DNA of 64,000 nucleotides, taken from NCBI GenBank assembly GCA_946612455.1, contig CAMOER010000005.1, positions 1 to 64,000 on the forward strand, written 5' to 3'. Below are positions 53,103 to 60,140 of this stretch, one piece after another; the stretch's first letter is position 1, and every line of letters starts with the position of its first letter. Below the pieces are notes generated by a model. It had not been told where the DNA came from. It made no database searches and saw only the letters and a list, made by a program, of their open reading frames with translations. Source of the DNA: UBA3305 sp002373555 (GTDB lineage: Bacteria > Bacillota > Clostridia > Lachnospirales > Lachnospiraceae). Position numbers and translations under genes: made by a program.

Positions 53103-53975
53103 ATGTGCAAAGAAACTGAAGTTATCGATGTGACACCAGTAGAAGAAGCTGCCGCAGAAGCAGTTCAGGAAGCTCCGTCTGCACTTGCAGAAGCTGCGGA
53201 GGAAGCCGCTGCCGAGGCGAAAGCAGCAGTGACAGAAGCAGCAGAGCCTGCAGAGACCATGGAAGATCTGGGAGCTGCACTCGAAGAGTCCCTGCAGAAG
53301 GGACCCGTTACGGACGATCCTGTATGGGATACCTTCGAGACCCAGTTTAAGGAAAAGTCCGTGTTCCCTGTCAAGGTCGAGAATGCCGTAAAGGCCGGCG
53401 TAGTGGCTTTCGTAGACGGCGTCAGAGGATTTATCCCCGCATCCAAGATCTCCACAGGCTATGTAGAGAATCTGGAAGAGTATGTCGGACAGACGCTTGA
53501 CGTTGTTGTTGTGACTGCCGACCGTGCTGCGAAGAAGCTCGTGCTGTCTGCCCGTGATGCGATCAGACAGAAAGAGAAGCTTGCGAAGAAGGCTGCTCTG
53601 GAATCCTGTCAGGTAGGCGATGTGCTGGAGGGAACCGTGGATTCCCTGATGGACTACGGCGCATTTGTGGAGCTGGAGAACGGTGTATCCGGTCTGGTCC
53701 ATGTTTCCCAGATCAGCTATAAGAGAGTCGAGAAGCCCGCTGATGTGCTGCAGAAGGGTCAGAAAGTCCAGGTCAAGATCATTGCGATCAAGGACGGCAA
53801 GCTTTCTCTCTCGATGAAGGCTCTGCAGGAAGCGCCGGCAAGACCCGAGAAAAGCGACAGACCGAGAAGAGACCGCGGCGACCGCCGTCACGGTGACGAG
53901 GAAGTCTTTAATTACAAAGAGACTGGCAAGGCTACGACAAGCCTCGGCGATCTTCTGAAGAATGTTAAGCTGTGA
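53103..53975 (+). CDS. S1 RNA-binding domain protein (ribosomal protein S1-like)
   Basis: The 290-residue protein has an acidic, alanine/glutamate-rich N-terminus (residues 1-75), two S1/OB domains (about 85-150, ending KKLVLSARDA; and about 172-245, with GTVDSLMDYGAFVELENG) and a basic tail. Short S1-like proteins of two to four domains are typical in Firmicutes, where they help translation or RNA handling. The acidic N-terminus is unusual for S1 proteins and is low in complexity. A strong promoter and terminator frame it. GGGAGG precedes the ATG. Confidence 0.88.
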   Translation: MCKETEVIDVTPVEEAAAEAVQEAPSALAEAAEEAAAEAKAAVTEAAEPAETMEDLGAALEESLQKGPVTDDPVWDTFETQFKEKSVFPVKVENAVKAGVVAFVDGVRGFIPASKISTGYVENLEEYVGQTLDVVVVTADRAAKKLVLSARDAIRQKEKLAKKAALESCQVGDVLEGTVDSLMDYGAFVELENGVSGLVHVSQISYKRVEKPADVLQKGQKVQVKIIAIKDGKLSLSMKALQEAPARPEKSDRPRRDRGDRRHGDEEVFNYKETGKATTSLGDLLKNVKL

Positions 53976-53986
53976 GATGCAAAATG

Positions 53987-54014
53987 AAAACCGGAGCCTC
54001 GGCTCCGGTTTTTT
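53987..54014. terminator. Terminator of the S1-domain gene, shared end of the DltD-like gene
   Basis: AACCGGAGCC pairs with GGCTCCGGTT around two bases, then TTTTTT on the plus strand. The A-run before the stem gives T's for the minus strand too, so it likely ends both convergent genes. Confidence 0.92.
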
Positions 54015-55086
54015 ATTGCTCGTTTTTCTCAATGACTGCATCCGGGTCCCTGTTCTCGGGATTTACATAGCCGCGGTCGCGGCACAGCGTATCGAAATCG
54101 GGATAGAAACTGCTGCTGATATCTTCGCCGGCAAAGTACGCTTTCATGATCCGGCTGAACTGTTCTGTAAAGACCGGTGCCTGCGAATTTCCCAGGTGTG
54201 TCGGATTCTGATAATCCTGATCCTTCAGATAAGCTGTTTTGTCTTTCCAGAGATTGAAATCAATAAACGTCAGCCCGTTCTGTTCGGCATACTCCTGATA
54301 GAAATCGTGGATCGACTGCAGGTTGGCGTATTTCGCGATCGAGTTCTCCGACATCGGCATGCTGACCAGGATCAGTTCGGCGTGATGATTCAGGCAGAGG
54401 CTTGCGATCCGGTCAAGATATTCCAGGTTTTCTTCATACCGGATCTCGTCCAGAAGCTTTGTATGATAGACTGTTCGCGGCGTCTTCCTGATCTTCTTGT
54501 ATTCTTCGCCTTCATCAAAAGGAATATATCCCCGCATCTGCCATCGGTTGACGGTCGTGTATTCGCCCATGAAGAAGGCTTCGATATCATCCATGCTGCG
54601 GACCAGAAGCTGTCGGTACAGCCAGCCGTAGTTTTTCGGCGAGAATGCGCTGAAGGCATAGGAGAGTCTTTTTGCCGGCGAATCCAGGCGCGGGATCACA
54701 TACAGGTCGCCTTCCATCGTATCGGTACGGGGCTTCTTGCTGAGCGTGCGCGGGGAAAGCTCCAGATAAACGGTCTTTACGGGGTTTCTGATCAGTTCTT
54801 CCTCAAGGAGCTGATACCGGCCCTGCATCGTGAGCTCGGATGCCGACAGGTTGTAGGTGCTTGTCCCGAGAACCTGATCCATCCCTTCGGGGATCAGCGC
54901 TCTTTTGGAATAGGAGGCACCGTCGATCAGCGTATCAATGCTTCCGGCAAAAGCGGCGCGTTCCCGGATATCCTGATAAACGTGCAGCTCCGAATGGAAG
55001 AAGATCTCAAATACAGCGGTCGAAAGTACGATAAAGACCAGGACCGGCAGGATGATCGTCCGGATGATCTGTTTAAAAGTCTGCAT
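54013..55086 (-). CDS. DltD-like SGNH-type extracytoplasmic protein
   Basis: The 357-residue protein has an N-terminal membrane anchor (about residues 10-28) and an SGNH-like extracellular domain. LIDGASYSK near residue 53 takes the place of the GDS-type serine motif, and NPTHLGNSQAP near 291 carries a candidate catalytic histidine. It overlaps the MBOAT gene by 14 bp, the usual DltB-DltD or AlgI-AlgJ/X pairing, in which the MBOAT protein moves an acyl or D-Ala group across the membrane and the second protein transfers it. Exact substrate is unknown. Confidence 0.75.
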   Translation of the reverse strand: MQTFKQIIRTIILPVLVFIVLSTAVFEIFFHSELHVYQDIRERAAFAGSIDTLIDGASYSKRALIPEGMDQVLGTSTYNLSASELTMQGRYQLLEEELIRNPVKTVYLELSPRTLSKKPRTDTMEGDLYVIPRLDSPAKRLSYAFSAFSPKNYGWLYRQLLVRSMDDIEAFFMGEYTTVNRWQMRGYIPFDEGEEYKKIRKTPRTVYHTKLLDEIRYEENLEYLDRIASLCLNHHAELILVSMPMSENSIAKYANLQSIHDFYQEYAEQNGLTFIDFNLWKDKTAYLKDQDYQNPTHLGNSQAPVFTEQFSRIMKAYFAGEDISSSFYPDFDTLCRDRGYVNPENRDPDAVIEKNEQ

Positions 55087-56668
55087 ACATGAATCCTCCT
55101 GCTGACTTCAGATAAGGGCTGCCGATCCAGACGGTGATGATGATCAGTGCGGCAAGCAGAACGATCCGGAGAAAATACGGAATATGTTCGCAGAACCACT
55201 GCCTGGCCGGCTGTTTCCTTCCGATCAGATCTGCGATGAGCAGCAGCAGCGTGCCGATCACCAGGACCGTGAATTCAACATAATCATGTCCCGCGCGGGG
55301 GATCAGCATATCAAACGACGTGGGGATTACATGGTTCGTAAAAATCTGCCGCCAGAGTGCCAGGCCTTTGCGGAGGCCGCCCATTTCCGGCAGGATCTTG
55401 ATGAGTGTCAGCAGCGTAAATGTCCGGATGATCTGGAAGGCGCGCCACAGGGAGGAAGACTCATTGATCTTCAGCTTCTGTTTCCATCCTTCATAGACCG
55501 GTTCCATCCAGAGCGAGAAGATGATGAACATTCCGTTCAGTCCGCCCCAGACGATATAGCCCCAGGAAGCGCCGTGCCAAAGACCGGTGGTGAACCAGAC
55601 GACGACCAGGGAAATGGAGGCCGGCACGGTGCTGCCGACGGTCTTTCCGAAGTGCTTTTTCGCGAACCGGCCGATGTTCTGGTTCCATTTTGCGGTAGCA
55701 ATCGGATAGTACAGATAGGTCTTGAACCAGTTTCCGAGGCTGATGTGCCAGCGCCGCCAGTATTCCGCAACGGACTTGGAGAAATACGGACGCATGAAGT
55801 TCTCCGTCAGGCGGATGTCCAGCACCTCGCAGAAGCCGCAGACGATATCCATGTAACCGGAGAAATCGGCATAGATCTGCACGCTGTACAGGAATGCGCC
55901 GAGGAGGGCCGAGATCCCGGTGTAATCCGGAAGATGGCCGGTCAGATGTTTGAAATAGGCAGAAAGCGCATTGGCCAGGGCAACCTTCTTGAAGAAACCC
56001 CAGATCATACGCATGGTTCCCCAGGAGAGGTTGTGATAAGTGAATCTGTGCTCCTTGAACAGTTCGGCGGACAGATCGCTCCATACGCTGATGGGACCCT
56101 GGGTCACCTGCGGGAAGAAGGAGGTGAACAGGAGCATCCGGAAGAAATTCTTTTCCGCGGGAACTTTCTTCCAGTAGACATCCACGACATAGCCCATCGT
56201 CTGGAAAGTAAAGAAGGAGATGCCGAGCGGCGCGATGATCGTCAGGGTGTCTTCAAACGGCACGCGGCCGAAAGCCGTGATGAGCCGGTTGATCTGCGCG
56301 ATCACAAAGTGGAGATATTTGAAATAGGAAAGAAGTCCGAAGTTCAGGAGCAGGGTGAGCGTGAGAACAAGCCGTGTGCGCCGCTGGTATTTTTCCTTCA
56401 GTGCCGTTCTGCCGGCCCGGTCGAGGGCGGCTCTTTTTTCGGCCAGTTCTTTTTTGTGCTGCAGCTGCAGCGTCTCGATGAAACGTGCAGCCAGATAGGA
56501 GGAACCGGCTGTAATAAAGATATAGGGGATATGGTCCCAGCCGGTATAACCGTAGAAATATAAACTGCCCGCCAGAAGGATCCACCATTGGCATTTTTTC
56601 GGTACGGCAAAATAGAGAATGGTCAGTACCGGAAGAAACAGCAGAAAATCGAATGAAAGAAGATCCAT
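55073..56668 (-). CDS. DltB/AlgI-like MBOAT acyltransferase
   Basis: The 531-residue MBOAT protein has about 11 membrane segments. The family motifs are YWRRWHISLGNWFKTYLY near 303 and GLWHGASWGYIVWGG near 363, which contains the catalytic-type histidine. The ATG at 56668 is preceded by AAAGGA; an upstream ATG in frame lacks a site. DltB passes D-alanine from DltC through the membrane; AlgI-like relatives O-acetylate polysaccharides. The DltA-like and carrier-like proteins in this window suggest, but do not prove, a Dlt role. Confidence 0.88.
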   Translation of the reverse strand: MDLLSFDFLLFLPVLTILYFAVPKKCQWWILLAGSLYFYGYTGWDHIPYIFITAGSSYLAARFIETLQLQHKKELAEKRAALDRAGRTALKEKYQRRTRLVLTLTLLLNFGLLSYFKYLHFVIAQINRLITAFGRVPFEDTLTIIAPLGISFFTFQTMGYVVDVYWKKVPAEKNFFRMLLFTSFFPQVTQGPISVWSDLSAELFKEHRFTYHNLSWGTMRMIWGFFKKVALANALSAYFKHLTGHLPDYTGISALLGAFLYSVQIYADFSGYMDIVCGFCEVLDIRLTENFMRPYFSKSVAEYWRRWHISLGNWFKTYLYYPIATAKWNQNIGRFAKKHFGKTVGSTVPASISLVVVWFTTGLWHGASWGYIVWGGLNGMFIIFSLWMEPVYEGWKQKLKINESSSLWRAFQIIRTFTLLTLIKILPEMGGLRKGLALWRQIFTNHVIPTSFDMLIPRAGHDYVEFTVLVIGTLLLLIADLIGRKQPARQWFCEHIPYFLRIVLLAALIIITVWIGSPYLKSAGGFMYADF

Positions 56669-56727
56669 AATAATCCTTTCAGGCACGTCTGTGCATGTCT
56701 GTCAGTGATAGTGAAAAACGATTAAAT

Positions 56728-56756
56728 ATTATATCGTAAAAGTCCGGATAATTCAA
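56728..56756 (-). promoter_or_regulatory. Promoter of the MBOAT-DltD-like operon
   Basis: On the minus strand TTGAAT (56756-56751), a 17-nt spacer and TATAAT (56733-56728) lie 60 nt upstream of the ATG. Confidence 0.7.
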
Positions 56757-56857
56757 CCGGATCAGGAATATTTAAGGAAATCGGCGGAAAAGAATAATAT
56801 ATAAATTAACTGTTACAGAAATATATTAATTATAGTTAAAAAACGGTAATTTGTTAC

Positions 56858-56885
56858 TTGAAAGAAAATAAATAAGCGATATAAT
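56858..56885 (+). promoter_or_regulatory. Promoter of the PEP-mutase/isocitrate-lyase family gene
   Basis: TTGAAA (56858-56863), a 16-nt spacer and TATAAT (56880-56885) lie about 37 nt before the ATG. The region is markedly A+T-rich and divergent from the MBOAT operon. Confidence 0.65.
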
Positions 56886-56921
56886 ACAGGTATAATATTT
56901 ATTCCGCGGGAGGTGGATAGT

Positions 56922-57785
56922 ATGCATCATCTTAGAAAACGTATCCGTCAGCTGATCGAACAGCGGGATTACATCGTTGCTCCCGGCGCGTATGACGCGC
57001 TTTCGGCAAGAGCTATTGAAAAAGCCGGATTTGAGGCCGCGGGAACCACGGGCTACGGCCTGCACGGCGTCATTCTGGGACAGCCCGATACCGGCCTGCT
57101 GACGCTTTCTGAAGAAGTCAATATGATCAAGCACATCTGCGATGCGGTGGATATCCCGATCCTGGCCGACGGCGAGGGCGGTTACGGCAACGCACTCAAT
57201 GTATACCGTACAGTACAGGAATATGAGAGAGCCGGAATCGCCGGCCTGTTCCTGGAGGATCAGCAGCAGCCGCCGAACTGCCCGTTCATCAAGAAGCCGG
57301 AAGTCATCTCCAAGGAGGAGATGGTCGGCAAGATCCATGCTGCTGTGGATGCCAGGATCGACGAGGACATGATCATTGTCGCAAGAACGGACGCGACCGA
57401 CTTTGAAGATGCCATCGACCGTGCCAATACCTATTTTGAAGAAGGTGCGGACATGGTCAAGGTGCTGCCGAAGACGAGAGAGCAGCTCATCAAGCTCCCG
57501 TCCCTTGTCAAGGCGCCGCTGCATCTGGGCATGTTCCCGGACAGAGGCATCAATGACGGACTGACTGCGGATGACTGCGGAAAGATGGGATACAAGATCA
57601 TCACCTTCCCGTTAAGCGCATTGTTCGCACAGACCTATGCCCTGCAGCATTTCTTCCAGTATCTGAAGAAGTACGGAACGGATGAAGGGTATGACGGAAA
57701 CAAGGTGGCATTTGAAGAGTATCTGGATTTCGTCGGCGTGGACAGGATCCGCGAGATGGGCGACAAATACGGACTGAATAGATGA
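56922..57785 (+). CDS. PEP mutase/isocitrate lyase superfamily enzyme
   Basis: The 287-residue TIM-barrel protein resembles methylisocitrate lyase/oxaloacetate decarboxylase-type enzymes. Key segments are APGAYDALSARAIEKAGF near 18, DGEGGYGNA near 84 (metal-binding region) and GLFLEDQQQPPNCPF near 110. The EDQ and the missing KxCGH lyase signature and missing EDK-x5-NS mutase signature mean it is neither a classic lyase nor a PEP mutase, so it does not substitute for the fused mutase at 46142. GGGAGG fits the ATG at 56922 better than the GTG at 56913. Possible reactions include 2,3-dimethylmalate- or oxaloacetate-type C-C cleavage. Confidence 0.82.
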   Translation: MHHLRKRIRQLIEQRDYIVAPGAYDALSARAIEKAGFEAAGTTGYGLHGVILGQPDTGLLTLSEEVNMIKHICDAVDIPILADGEGGYGNALNVYRTVQEYERAGIAGLFLEDQQQPPNCPFIKKPEVISKEEMVGKIHAAVDARIDEDMIIVARTDATDFEDAIDRANTYFEEGADMVKVLPKTREQLIKLPSLVKAPLHLGMFPDRGINDGLTADDCGKMGYKIITFPLSALFAQTYALQHFFQYLKKYGTDEGYDGNKVAFEEYLDFVGVDRIREMGDKYGLNR

Positions 57786-57798
57786 TGAAAGATAAAAG

Positions 57799-57820
57799 GG
57801 GTGCGGCTCATGCCGCACCC
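57799..57820. terminator. Bidirectional terminator between convergent genes
   Basis: GGGTGCGGC pairs with GCCGCACCC around TCAT, and the stop codon of the minus-strand transporter gene is in the loop. Moderate T-runs follow on both strands. Confidence 0.8.
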
Positions 57821-59613
57821 TTATTTAATCTGTCGAAATATTTTCGGTAGTTCTCATCGAACTGTTTCTGATAAACCGGATCGCCCGAGTGGTGGAGATT
57901 GTGGATGTACAGATGCTCTTTTCCGTTGATGGAATCATCCGTTCTTCCGAGCATGTAGACGGCCAGATCCGAACATTGATCTGAGATCCGCTCCAGATTC
58001 TGCAGGATGTTCTGGAATTCAATGCCGTTGATGACATTGCACTGGCCCTGGGTCATCCGCCGCACATGACGGCTGCGGATCTCTTCGATCATCTCGTCGT
58101 TCACTTCCTCGAGCGGCTCGACCTTTCTGGCGAGATCCAGATCGCCGGTCTTGTAGGAGCTGATCGCCAGGGAGAGGATCTCGTGGATGGCGTCCGTAGC
58201 CGTCGTGATCTCATGGATGGCGGTTTCGGACAGCGGACTGCCGCTCACGTGCAGACGTACGATCTCGTTGGTCATGTGGACGGCCATGTCGCCCATTCGC
58301 TCGAAGCAGGTGAGCGCCTGGAGCAGAAAGCTCTGCTGCCGGTGATCTGAATCGAGCAGGATGTGCGGCGAGATGGCGACCAGATATTTGCTGGAGGCAT
58401 CGGCCATGCGGTCGAGCAGCTCTTCGCGTTCATCGATGCGTCTGTTCCGGGCTTCTTCATAGCGGAAGATCTGGTCGACGGCGCCTTCGAAATTATGCAG
58501 CGCGATATCGCCCATATAGGAGATCAGCTTGTCGGCTTCCGCAAGCGCCAGACCGGGGTTCTCTACGAGCCTGATATCCAGCTGGCTCAGCGTATTCTCG
58601 TAGATCGCATCCTCTTCATCGACCGGCTCGTCGCGCACGATCTTCTCTGCAATGCCGGCCATGGCATTGGAAAACGGAAGAAGCAGTACTGCAGGGACCA
58701 GACGGAACAGACCGTGGACGTTCGCGACGCCGCCGGATTTCAGTGTTGCGTTCCAGATGCTGTCCGGGAGCAGGCCGGTCGTTCGGAGGATGCCGACAGC
58801 GGCAAACAGCATGACGGCAGCGATTACGTTGTAAATGATGTGCACCAGACAGGTGCGGATCTGCGCCGGCTTTGCGCCGAGACGGCAGACCAGGTAAGTC
58901 GTGACGCAGTCGCCGATATTGACGCCGATGATCACCGCGAACACGGCACTGAATTTGATGCCGACCGAGCTTGCGATCGACTGCAGGATACCGACTACAG
59001 CGGAAGAACTCTGGATCACGCCTGTGACCAATACGCCGGAAAGGAAGCCGAGTACGTAATTGCCTTCAAAGGAGGTCAGAAGACCGCTTAAGGAGTCTCC
59101 GAATGCGCCGACGGCGCTGGACATATTCATCAGTCCGACGAACAGGATGCCGAAGCCCATGAACACGGTCCCGGCCGGGCCGGATGCCTTGTTCTTTACG
59201 AACATGATCAGGATAATGCCGATCGTGAGCGCAAGCGGGGCAAGATTATCAGATTTGAAAAAATACAGAAGGCTGCCGGCATCCGCACCGACATCCATCA
59301 GACGGATGATCTGGGCCGTGATGCTGGTACCGACATTCGCGCCGAGCACGATGCCGATCGACTGCCGGAAGGTCAGATAACCCGCGCCGACAAGGCCGAC
59401 AGTAAGAACAATGGTAGCGGTGGAGCTCTGGATCATGCAGGTGACGAGCATGCCGAGCAGAAAGCTCATCAGCGGGTTCTTGGTAAGATGCGAGAGGACA
59501 GCCTGCATGGCACCGCCGGAACCGGATTTTAAGCCGTCGCCCATGATGCGCATGCCGTAGAGAAAGAGGGATAATCCGCCGAGCATTGCGATTATCCGGT
59601 AGAAGATGATCAT
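57808..59613 (-). CDS. Na/Pi cotransporter family protein with PhoU-like C-terminus
   Basis: The 601-residue protein has two inverted PNaS repeats, each with the QSSxA motif (CMIQSSTATIVLTVG near 60 and GVIQSSSAVVGILQ near 200), followed by a soluble PhoU-like helical half from about residue 340. These proteins (NptA/YjbB-like) move phosphate with sodium, sometimes outward. The gene stands alone with GGAGG before the ATG. Phosphate handling is compatible with the polyol-phosphate and phosphonate pathways nearby, but a direct link is not shown. Confidence 0.9.
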   Translation of the reverse strand: MIIFYRIIAMLGGLSLFLYGMRIMGDGLKSGSGGAMQAVLSHLTKNPLMSFLLGMLVTCMIQSSTATIVLTVGLVGAGYLTFRQSIGIVLGANVGTSITAQIIRLMDVGADAGSLLYFFKSDNLAPLALTIGIILIMFVKNKASGPAGTVFMGFGILFVGLMNMSSAVGAFGDSLSGLLTSFEGNYVLGFLSGVLVTGVIQSSSAVVGILQSIASSVGIKFSAVFAVIIGVNIGDCVTTYLVCRLGAKPAQIRTCLVHIIYNVIAAVMLFAAVGILRTTGLLPDSIWNATLKSGGVANVHGLFRLVPAVLLLPFSNAMAGIAEKIVRDEPVDEEDAIYENTLSQLDIRLVENPGLALAEADKLISYMGDIALHNFEGAVDQIFRYEEARNRRIDEREELLDRMADASSKYLVAISPHILLDSDHRQQSFLLQALTCFERMGDMAVHMTNEIVRLHVSGSPLSETAIHEITTATDAIHEILSLAISSYKTGDLDLARKVEPLEEVNDEMIEEIRSRHVRRMTQGQCNVINGIEFQNILQNLERISDQCSDLAVYMLGRTDDSINGKEHLYIHNLHHSGDPVYQKQFDENYRKYFDRLNKGAA

Positions 59614-59720
59614 TCGTTTCCTCCGTGGTTTTCACTTGCTTTTTACTTTCCTTTTTTGCCGGATAAATGATAACTGAAAGAGATGAAATACGCAAGAGAA
59701 AAGATTTGCAATAGAGAGTA

Positions 59721-59748
59721 AAAAAGTGAGACAGCAATGCTGTCTCAC
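59721..59748 (-). terminator. Terminator of the copper operon
   Basis: GTGAGACAGC pairs with GCTGTCTCAC around three bases on the minus strand and TTTTTT follows. It overlaps the stop codon of the small cysteine protein gene. Confidence 0.9.
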
Positions 59749-59909
59749 CTGGATTCCGTTTTCTTTTCTTCGTCTTTTTCCTTCGGCTTCGGACCGTATT
59801 TACAGGTGATGCGTTCGCAGTCCCCGCGCATGCCGGCATCCTTGCAGTACTGTTCTCTTTCGAGGCAGTAATTCCAGCCGTCGCTTTCCGTAACAAATGC
59901 TCTGTTCAT
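59745..59909 (-). CDS. Small cysteine-rich hypothetical protein (54 aa)
   Basis: The frame begins with an ATG at 59909 that has GGAGG at good spacing, and it ends at a TGA inside the terminator. The protein MNRAFVTESDGWNYCLEREQ... contains four cysteines (residues 15, 22, 31 and 36) followed by a highly charged KPKEKDEEKKTES tail. The cysteines could bind a metal or Fe-S cluster. It lies 21 bp after copA in the same operon, so a copper-related role is possible. No known family was recognised. Confidence 0.75.
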   Translation of the reverse strand: MNRAFVTESDGWNYCLEREQYCKDAGMRGDCERITCKYGPKPKEKDEEKKTESR

Positions 59910-59930
59910 CGGAACCTCCGGACGGCAGGA

Positions 59931-60140
59931 TCAGGCGATGCCGAGATAAGTGTAATCCTTATCCTCGATCGCTTTCTTTACCGCGGCTTCGTCGAATTCA
60001 CCGGTATAGGTGATCACGGCGTTGTTTGCCTCGTGGCTGGGTGCTGCACTTTCAACGAAGGGAAGGGCTTCCAGGGCCTTCTTTACATTTGCCTCGCAGT
60101 GTCCGCACATCATTCCTTCGATCTTGACTGTCTTTGTCAT
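59931..60140 (-). CDS. Possible separately translated CopZ-like domain inside copA
   Basis: In the copA frame, an ATG at 60140 is preceded by AAAGGAG at seven bases, a near-perfect site. Translation from it would give a free 69-residue copper chaperone (MTKTVKIEGMMCGHCEANV start) identical to the CopA C-terminal domain. This is unproven; the ATG could also be a remnant of a once separate copZ gene whose upstream stop codon was lost. Confidence 0.5.
   Translation of the reverse strand: MTKTVKIEGMMCGHCEANVKKALEALPFVESAAPSHEANNAVITYTGEFDEAAVKKAIEDKDYTYLGIA

Noticed and set aside
55184..56563. 459-codon plus-strand frame over the MBOAT gene
   Set aside because: The composition is typical of antisense of a hydrophobic protein, and the MBOAT gene on the other strand has full family motifs.
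56922..57785. Second PEP mutase for the phosphonate pathway
   Set aside because: The EDK-x5-NS mutase signature is missing (EDQ instead), and the gene is not in the phosphonate operon.
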